Below are positions 34,581 to 39,817 of a stretch of 39,817 bases of DNA, piece after piece. Every line of letters begins with the position of its first letter. Position 1 is the stretch's first letter. Origin of the DNA: Bradyrhizobium sp. CSA207 (GTDB lineage: Bacteria > Pseudomonadota > Alphaproteobacteria > Rhizobiales > Xanthobacteraceae); the NCBI RefSeq assembly GCF_029051685.1, contig NZ_JAACFT010000053.1, positions 1 through 39,817 on the forward strand, written 5' to 3'. Made by a program: the position numbers and the translations under genes. Below the pieces are notes generated by a model. That model made no database searches. It had not been told where the DNA came from and saw nothing but the letters and a program-made list of their open reading frames with translations.

Positions 34581-34884
34581 GATAGGGCGGGTGCCGCGGC
34601 TGTCGACTGTCGGGTTGGAAGCAAAGAGCCCCTGCTTGATCGGACACTACGGCTTCCGTGAAAGTTTTCGGACCGGCCCGAGATCGCGGATGATGTCCGG
34701 CTATTGTAGAAGAGAGGGCCTGATCCGGGACACTTAGCTCTCTCGGCAGCCCGCTAGCCGTATTCCCTGATAGGATCGCGCGGCTATGTCTAAAAGGCGT
34801 TGGCTACTGTGAAGTACTTTACATCCCTGTGTTCTTGACCCGGGCTAAGATGGCAACGGCTTCTTACTTTGAAGGAGGCATCCG
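34581..34884. other. Gene-less stretch, mixed composition
   Basis: No gene with a credible product is seen in either strand. The right half is poorer in GC than the surroundings. TTTACA near 34819 and TTGACC near 34836 are possible -35 hexamers, but neither has a clean -10 partner at normal distance. The stretch looks like an eroded or acquired junction. Confidence 0.4.
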
Positions 34885-35091
34885 ATGCTTGCGGCAATCA
34901 AATGGAACTCCCGATATAGCGCTCGCGAATGGGTGGTGACGGCTGGAGCACTTGTCGTCCAACTCAGCGCACTGAATGCAAAACGACGGAAGGGTGAAAG
35001 CAAACGAAGGCGGCCACTCTGGAAGCACTTCGACGACACCCATCGTTGGGACTCAATCTCGGAGGAATGGGTCCCCAACCACGATCGATGA
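34885..35091 (+). CDS. Small basic protein, unknown
   Basis: A 68-residue frame starting MLAAIKWNSRYSAREWVVTA, with one short hydrophobic stretch (WVVTAGALVVQLSAL) then a strongly basic segment (KRRKGESKRRRPLWKHF) and a tryptophan-containing end. A strong ribosome binding site, AAGGAGG, lies seven bases before the ATG, which is the chief reason to accept it. Codon use is less GC-rich than in the neighbouring operons. It is not recognised. It might be a surviving fragment of an element. Confidence 0.45.
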   Translation: MLAAIKWNSRYSAREWVVTAGALVVQLSALNAKRRKGESKRRRPLWKHFDDTHRWDSISEEWVPNHDR

Positions 35092-35448
35092 TCGTGCAAC
35101 GCATTATGCGTCCCTCGGCCGATTTTCCGAGATATCAAGATCCATCTCACTGACGGCCCCGCTTCGGTACACCCAATCCTGGCACCTTCGTCGTCGTGGG
35201 TGATGTCCGTTGGCGCCGCTGAAGGGGACGTGCTGGAACGACGTCGAGGTCGATGCGAATGACCCTTTCGGACCAGTCGGCTTACCAACACAGTCAACTG
35301 TTGTTGGATAACTGGCTCGCTTGTCCATCCACGTGCTTCTGAACGGCGTGCGTAAGGGCCAGCGTGCGGCCGTTTAGTTAGTGCCGGAGCAGAGGGCATC
35401 CGCAGAGCATTTTTGGTTTTTACAAATGCACCAAGACTGATAGCAAAC
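35092..35448. other. Gene-less stretch before the methyltransferase gene
   Basis: No convincing gene. Open frames here on either strand lack ribosome binding sites and have arginine/serine-rich, unstructured composition. GCATTT (35407-35412) and AAATGC (near 35425) form a small inverted repeat in an AT-rich patch just upstream of the methyltransferase. Decayed sequence is the likeliest content. Confidence 0.4.
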
Positions 35449-36480
35449 ATGTGGGATATTGCCATGTCTTCCATCAATCCAACTCTCCAAGTGTGGCATC
35501 TCATACAATCGCATCGTGTGACGGCAGTGATCTACGTCGCGGCAAAGCTGGGCATACCGGAGCTGCTGCGCGATGGACCTCTATCAGCCAATGAACTCGC
35601 AAAATCGACTGGTGCGGACAAACAGGCGCTGAACCGCCTGCTCGTCGCGCTCTCGACCATAGGTATTTGCGCTGCCGCGGGCGAGGATCGATATTCACTG
35701 ACTGAACTGGGCGCCGTTCTAGATGGCACCGCCGAACAGTCCTTCAAGGCCTGGGCGATCTTCGAAGGCCAGATGCTTTATAGCCGATGGAATGGCCTGC
35801 TGGATTCAATCGTGACAGGTAAAACCGCCGCGCAGCTTCAGGGGGTCAGCGACAGTTTTGAACTGATGGCGCGCAACCCAGAGGCTGTCAGCATCTTCAA
35901 TGCCGCTATGGTAGACGTGACACGCTTCGTAACACCGGATGTTCTACGTGCATACGATTTTGGCGGGATTACTCACCTGATGGACGTAGGAGGCGGTTCT
36001 GGCGAACTCATCGGTGCCATTGCCAAGCAGTACCCAAGCATCCGGGGGACTGTCTTCGATCTTCCCCGGTGCGCTGAATCGGCGATTAGCCATTTGGATC
36101 ACATGGGCGTCAGTGGCCGAACCAAGTTCTTGTCTGGTGATTTCTTCCAAACGGTCCCGACCGGCGCAGATGCCATCATCATGAAAAGTATCATTCACGA
36201 TTGGAACGACGAGCGCAGTCTGAAAATTCTTGCAAATTGCCGCCGAGCGCTACCCGAGAACGGAAAATTGCTACTGGTCGAACGAATATTGCCGGAGCTC
36301 CCGAGCGTCAGCGAAGAACACAGGGAGCAGGCGATGAGCGACTTGAATATGCTCCGCGGCCCGGGAGGCCTTGAGCGAACGGAGAAGCAATATAACCGCT
36401 TGCTTGATCACGCCGGATTCCAGCAACTGGCAGTCCTACCAGCAGGCCGGTTCGGCGTGATCGAGGCGCGGGTCCGTTGA
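35449..36480 (+). CDS. SAM-dependent O-methyltransferase (family 2)
   Basis: A 343-residue small-molecule O-methyltransferase like acetylserotonin or polyketide O-methyltransferases. The N-terminal winged-helix dimerisation domain (VIYVAAKLGIPELLRDGPLS.., then ADKQALNRLLVALSTIGICA) is followed by a Rossmann fold with the SAM glycine motif LMDVGGGSGELIGAIAK and the catalytic-base region SIIHDWNDERSL, where the histidine is the likely base. Start candidates are TTG 35413, ATG 35449 and ATG 35464; none has a strong ribosome binding site, and 35449 is a compromise. Base composition is visibly less GC-rich than in adjacent genes and the flanks are non-coding, so horizontal transfer is likely. Substrate unknown. 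Confidence 0.87.
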   Translation: MWDIAMSSINPTLQVWHLIQSHRVTAVIYVAAKLGIPELLRDGPLSANELAKSTGADKQALNRLLVALSTIGICAAAGEDRYSLTELGAVLDGTAEQSFKAWAIFEGQMLYSRWNGLLDSIVTGKTAAQLQGVSDSFELMARNPEAVSIFNAAMVDVTRFVTPDVLRAYDFGGITHLMDVGGGSGELIGAIAKQYPSIRGTVFDLPRCAESAISHLDHMGVSGRTKFLSGDFFQTVPTGADAIIMKSIIHDWNDERSLKILANCRRALPENGKLLLVERILPELPSVSEEHREQAMSDLNMLRGPGGLERTEKQYNRLLDHAGFQQLAVLPAGRFGVIEARVR

Positions 36481-36509
36481 GGAACGATGCTCCAAGTCGC
36501 AAACTCCGC

Positions 36510-36524
36510 ATTGACAGTGTCAAT
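36510..36524. promoter_or_regulatory. 15-base palindrome after the methyltransferase gene
   Basis: ATTGACA and TGTCAAT are perfect complements around a single central G. It lies 30 bases past the methyltransferase stop and about 100 bases beyond the stop of the convergent receptor gene. It may be an operator orphaned by rearrangement; no adjacent start uses it. Confidence 0.3.
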
Positions 36525-36589
36525 TCGTGGGTCGATGCGGTTGTTCGGCACTACAGGGACCAAGGTCAAATGTACGAGGAGCGGCGGAC

Positions 36590-36617
36590 CTAATCGAGGC
36601 CCGCAGGCCTCGATTAG
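36590..36617. terminator. Stem-loop after the ZnuD-like receptor gene
   Basis: CTAATCGAGGCC (36590-36601) and GGCCTCGATTAG (36606-36617) form a perfect 12-base stem with loop CGCA, nine bases past the receptor stop. Neither strand has a T tract after it, so it may be a transcript-stabilising hairpin or a terminator without the classical tail. Confidence 0.6.
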
Positions 36618-36625
36618 ATCAGCGG

Positions 36626-39028
36626 CTAGAACTTGAAGTTGGCGAATGCCCGCACGCCGATGCCGGGCATCAGCACCTCGTCCTTGCTGTAGGACACCGA
36701 GTTGCGGATGTTTTCGTTCAACAGATTGTTGCCGACGAGGCCGACCAGCATCTCGCGCGCGCCGAATGCATTCGGGTTGAGCTTGGTCTTGTAGCTGACC
36801 TCGGCCTTCAGGAGGTTGTAGCCCGCCGTCGGCGTCTCCGCGATCACGGCGACGTTGTTCTGCGCGAAGGCGTGCAACAGGTTGATGCGGGCGAGCCAGT
36901 TGTCGTCGCGCCAGAACACGCCGCCGCCCATCCGCAAGGGCGGAATGCGCGGCACGTTGGTGCCGTCGGTAAAGGTGGCGCGGACCACGTCGAGCTGGTT
37001 CTCGATGCCCCAGATGCCGCCCTGGAACGCGCCGACATCGAGCTGCGACTGGAATTCGCCGCCGCGGAAGTTGGCATTCCGCTGCGAATAGACCGCCTGG
37101 TTCAGCTCGGCATCGGGCGCGCCGCATGAGGCAAAATCACCGTCGCACATGACGCCGGTGAGGCGGCGATAGATGAAGTTGTCGAAGTGCGTGTAGTAGG
37201 CGGTCGCCTCGAACCGGAACGGTCCGGTCGCCTTGCGCAAGCCGATTTCGACGGACTTCGCGGTCTCGATGGTGAGGTTCGGATTGCCGATGTCGAAGGT
37301 CGCGGTCGCATCATGGCCACCGCGCGAGAACAGTTCGGCCGGCTTCGGCGCACGCTCGACATATTGCGCGGTGATGCTGCCGACCGTTCCGCCCGGCAGG
37401 TCCTGCAACAGGCCGATGCTACCGCTCTTCGGCGTGAACGACGGATTGCGGACGATGCTTGTCTGCGGCGTCCCGTCAGGCAGGAAGTCTGCCGGGAAAT
37501 CGGGCGTCGACCCGTGCAGTTCGACATGTTCGATCCGGCCCGCGATCTGCGCCTTGGTCTGTTCGCTGAATTTGAACTCGTTGAAGACGTAACCCGCGAC
37601 GCGGTAGTTTCGGTTCGGGTCCCACAACCCGTTGAACAGCGCGCCCGGATCATCCGGGCTCGGTGCCGTCAGTTCCTGGTGACCCGCCTGGAAGCCGAAC
37701 GCGGTCGTCACCTCGGCAAAACGGGCGTTGAACGGCATCAGTTGCGTCTCGATCCGCAACTCTTCTTCGCGGTTGGTGAACGTCTGCCGGACACCGTCCG
37801 TTGTCGGGTCAGTGGGATCGGCGAGCCCTAGCTCGTTGTGGCGATAGTTGGTCGCTCCGGCCCAGAAACGGACCGCATCGATCGCGGCCGCGTCGGGATG
37901 GTATTCGCCCTTGATATTGATCTTGGTCTGATGCGCATCAATGCGCGTTTGGTGATCTGCACCGTCGATACCGGGAATATGATAGAGCGCATCGTTTTGC
38001 GTGATCGACGCGCCGATAAAGCCGCCCAGGAAAATGTAGGACCCGCCGATCGAGGCGCCGTCCGACTGCGCCGCCGAGTTCGGCTGATGGCTGCCGACCG
38101 GTCGTGTCTGGTCGAACAGGTACGGATAGCTCGGAATGTAATAGTCAGATGTTTTGCGACCATAGACGTCGGCATGAAACGCAAAATTGCCGGCGCCGGT
38201 ATCGAGCAGCACGCCGCTCTCGACGGCGCGATCGACCGAGCTGAACGCGGAGCGCGTCTCGGCCGTGACGCAAGGCGATGTCGCAACGCTCGCAAGCGGG
38301 GCCTTGACCGGCAGGCCATAGCTTTGGAACGACGCGCCACAGTTCGGCAGCGCATCCGGAATCCGGTTGTTGGTCGCGCTCACGACGCCGCCGATCGAGG
38401 TCGATCCGTAGCGCAAGGCGGCCGGCCCGCGCACCACTTCCACCTGGTTGGTCGCGAGCGTATCGATCGGGACGAAATGATCCTCGCCGAGATCGGATGC
38501 GCCGCCCGCGTTGGTGCCGTTCTCGACGATGCCGACACGGTTGACGTCGAGCCCGCGGATGATCGGCCGGCTGGAGGCGCCCGGCGCGAAGCTCGAGCCG
38601 GTGATGCCGGGTTTCGAGAACAAGAGATCGCCGAGCTGACCGCCGCCCTCGCGGCGGATCTCTTCATTCGGCACCACCGTGACGGTGGCGAACTGGTTGG
38701 TCACGATCGGCAGCACGCCCTGCTGAGGTGCGGGGGACGGCGGAGGTGCCGGCGCGGCTTCCGCGGTGCGTTCGCGGTTGCGCGCCGGTGCGGCGCGGGT
38801 GACGCGGCTTGCGCTGCGGGACGGCACGACCGGCCTGCGAACGATGGGGCTCGGAGCCGTCACGGTGACGGCGGGAAGCTCGGCAGCCGGCTTGTCCTGG
38901 GAAAACGCCGGGGTGGCAGCGGCGCCGAGCAGGAGAAGGCTGGCTCCGCCAAGACCTACTCCGCCAAGACCTACCCCGCCAAGACTTACTCTGCCAAGGC
39001 GCTGCGCGCGTCGCAATTCAATTGTCAT
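36626..39028 (-). CDS. znuD: TonB-dependent outer-membrane receptor, ZnuD-like (zinc)
   Basis: An 800-residue receptor. A signal peptide with a glycine-rich core (GLGG repeats, then ATPAFSQDK) is followed by a proline/alanine-rich linker. The plug domain runs over LGDLLFSKPGITGSSFAPGA, RPIIRGLDVNRVGIVENG and VEVVRGPAALRYGSTSIGGV, then a long beta-barrel ending in phenylalanine (ANFKF). Several barrel segments resemble ZnuD zinc receptors as remembered: LYHIPGIDGADHQTRIDAHQ with clustered His/Asp, and APKPAELFSRGGHDATATFD. The ATG at 39028 precedes the signal peptide. A Zur-type palindrome upstream of the adjacent DUF2946 gene supports zinc as ligand. TonB/ExbBD are not in the window. Confidence 0.88.
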   Translation of the reverse strand: MTIELRRAQRLGRVSLGGVGLGGVGLGGASLLLLGAAATPAFSQDKPAAELPAVTVTAPSPIVRRPVVPSRSASRVTRAAPARNRERTAEAAPAPPPSPAPQQGVLPIVTNQFATVTVVPNEEIRREGGGQLGDLLFSKPGITGSSFAPGASSRPIIRGLDVNRVGIVENGTNAGGASDLGEDHFVPIDTLATNQVEVVRGPAALRYGSTSIGGVVSATNNRIPDALPNCGASFQSYGLPVKAPLASVATSPCVTAETRSAFSSVDRAVESGVLLDTGAGNFAFHADVYGRKTSDYYIPSYPYLFDQTRPVGSHQPNSAAQSDGASIGGSYIFLGGFIGASITQNDALYHIPGIDGADHQTRIDAHQTKINIKGEYHPDAAAIDAVRFWAGATNYRHNELGLADPTDPTTDGVRQTFTNREEELRIETQLMPFNARFAEVTTAFGFQAGHQELTAPSPDDPGALFNGLWDPNRNYRVAGYVFNEFKFSEQTKAQIAGRIEHVELHGSTPDFPADFLPDGTPQTSIVRNPSFTPKSGSIGLLQDLPGGTVGSITAQYVERAPKPAELFSRGGHDATATFDIGNPNLTIETAKSVEIGLRKATGPFRFEATAYYTHFDNFIYRRLTGVMCDGDFASCGAPDAELNQAVYSQRNANFRGGEFQSQLDVGAFQGGIWGIENQLDVVRATFTDGTNVPRIPPLRMGGGVFWRDDNWLARINLLHAFAQNNVAVIAETPTAGYNLLKAEVSYKTKLNPNAFGAREMLVGLVGNNLLNENIRNSVSYSKDEVLMPGIGVRAFANFKF
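38946..38999 (-). repeat. 15-base tandem repeat in the receptor signal peptide
   Basis: Read on the plus strand: CCGCCAAGACCTACT, CCGCCAAGACCTACC, CCGCCAAGACTTACT and a partial fourth unit. It encodes repeated VGLGG in the hydrophobic core of the signal peptide and keeps the reading frame whatever the number of units. Confidence 0.85.
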
Positions 39029-39172
39029 GGTTCTGATTCCAGTCAGGCGCCGTCCGGATATTGCTTGCTGATCCGAGGCGGCCTGCCGTCGCGGTGCGAC
39101 GGAATTCGACTTCAACGTCTCCTGGGCGGTTGCCGGCACGCGGCGAGTCCAGGCGTGATCGGGCGTTGGAGA

Positions 39173-39571
39173 TCAGGACGCGGGAGGGGCGCGCGGCTGG
39201 AACGCGGTGCCGGCCGATTTCAGGTGGACGAATTCGGCGTCGGTGGTGCGGTAGAGCAGCTCGACCGCTTGGGGCAGCAACAGCAGAGGCGGCGTCGCGA
39301 GCACGACGGTGCTCGCCATCGCGACCACAGCGCAGATCGCGCAATTGTCGTCGCCCGGCTGCTCGCGGTTGGGCCCCGAGGGGGACTGCTTCTCGACCGC
39401 GGCGCGGTCGATCGCAGCGGTCCCCTTGCTGCTGTCGCTCTGCTGGGACTGGGCGAGAGGTGTGGCCTGGGCGAACCAGTGGCTGTGGCCGAACGTCAGC
39501 GCGAACTGCACCAGCAGCGCAAAAAGCGCGAGCCGGGCGCCGTGCCTGATATTCGACCGGAACCACTTCAT
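39173..39571 (-). CDS. DUF2946-like small exported or membrane protein
   Basis: A 132-residue protein with an N-terminal hydrophobic segment (ARLALFALLVQFALTFGHSH) followed by a polar region, a CxxC pair (DDNCAICAVVAMAS), a second hydrophobic stretch (STVVLATPPLLLLPQAVELL) and a proline-rich end (FQPRAPPAS). This layout matches DUF2946 proteins, which often lie next to metal-receptor genes. The His-rich GHSHW and the CxxC could bind metal. It is the first gene after the Zur-type palindrome (50 bases from its ATG) and precedes the receptor gene by 144 bases. Its function is not established. Confidence 0.78.
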   Translation of the reverse strand: MKWFRSNIRHGARLALFALLVQFALTFGHSHWFAQATPLAQSQQSDSSKGTAAIDRAAVEKQSPSGPNREQPGDDNCAICAVVAMASTVVLATPPLLLLPQAVELLYRTTDAEFVHLKSAGTAFQPRAPPAS

Positions 39572-39620
39572 CTGGAAACGCCACCCCGCATCGTTAGGCG
39601 CCGATCCCCTCGGCTTCCTA

Positions 39621-39641
39621 CGATGTTATATTGTAACATCG
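39621..39641 (-). promoter_or_regulatory. Zur-type operator
   Basis: Eight-base arms CGATGTTA and TAACATCG are perfect complements around the centre TATTG. The pattern GTTATA-x-TATAAC flanked by AT/AT is the known alphaproteobacterial Zur box style. Its position, 50 bases before the DUF2946 ATG, suits repression of that gene and the receptor downstream under zinc sufficiency. The zinc assignment is inferred from the motif and the receptor type. Confidence 0.75.
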
Positions 39642-39756
39642 CAGCATCGATCAGCTTATGTCAACGGCGGTCAGGCGATCTCGCGCGTGTAGCCGCGCGA
39701 TGTGTCGTTCGGGCAACTAGGGCACGATGGGTTGAAGTCGAATCGAGTTGGGCCAA

Positions 39757-39817
39757 CAGCGGTGCTCTCTCCGTTCCCTCCCCCCTTGTGGGGGAGGGAA
39801 CGGAGAGAGCACCGCTG
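39757..39817. repeat. Perfect 28-base hairpin at the right edge
   Basis: The arms 39757-39784 and 39790-39817 are perfect complements (starting CAGCGGTGCTCTCTCCG and ending CGGAGAGAGCACCGCTG), with a CTTGT loop. The central CTTGTGGG resembles the loop of the long repeat at 23483. The window ends on its last base, so it may continue beyond. I see no gene in 39642-39756. Confidence 0.85.

Noticed and set aside
34845..35504. 219-codon minus-strand open frame in the low-GC stretch
   Set aside because: It runs across the start of the methyltransferase gene and the small basic ORF, has no recognisable domain and no ribosome binding site. It was considered as a decayed transposase but no DDE or HTH motif was found.

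Overview
The window looks like a chromosomal segment of an alphaproteobacterium of the order Hyphomicrobiales, most likely Bradyrhizobium or a close relative. The reasons are the high GC content, the gene families present (rhizobial glycerol ABC operon, ScfR-aceA pair, DUF4170, DUF1993, DUF2160), and several intergenic inverted repeats of a style common in Bradyrhizobium genomes (TCATTGCGAG..CTCGCAATGA, TGTCATCGTCCG..GGGGCATGACA, GCGCATGATC..GATCATGCGC). The genus is inferred from remembered family patterns; no search was run.

Layout. 330-6425 is a fatty-acid beta-oxidation operon: FadE-type acyl-CoA dehydrogenase, thiolase, the FadJ-type two-enzyme protein, and a hotdog thioesterase. 6594-8222 holds a small unknown protein, a secreted NTF2-like protein and a HAD phosphatase. 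8314-17864 is a glycerol uptake and use cluster: glpR, glpD, then glpS-T-P-Q-U-V, closed by a strong terminator. A Phd/PIN toxin-antitoxin pair on the opposite strand sits between glpR and glpD. 18090-25544 is a mixed housekeeping stretch: old yellow enzyme, DUF1993 protein, lytic transglycosylase, HtpX, TPR protein, a lysine-tailed protein, a secreted protein with a lethal-factor-like zinc site, and a small monooxygenase-like protein. Intergenic repeats separate many of these genes.

25711-29238 is the divergent pair of an ScfR/RamB-type regulator and isocitrate lyase aceA, followed by a DUF4170 gene. Beta-oxidation and the glyoxylate shunt would together let the cell grow on fatty acids. 29427-34580 carries a membrane-anchored unknown, a metallophosphoesterase, a Nudix hydrolase, a GT2 plus multi-spanning membrane protein pair (probable lipid-linked sugar transfer), and a GNAT acetyltransferase. 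34581-36480 is visibly poorer in GC, with little coding content apart from a small ORF and an O-methyltransferase; it looks acquired or eroded. 36626-39641 is a zinc-uptake unit: a DUF2946 protein and a ZnuD-like TonB-dependent receptor behind a near-perfect Zur-type palindrome.

No rRNA, tRNA, CRISPR array or complete insertion sequence was seen. The observations I rate highest are: complementary loss of catalytic motifs in the two glycerol-transporter ATPases; the anthrax-lethal-factor-like active-site spacing in the secreted protein at 24212-25018; the Zur-box/DUF2946/receptor unit; and the toxin-antitoxin pair wedged into the glp cluster.
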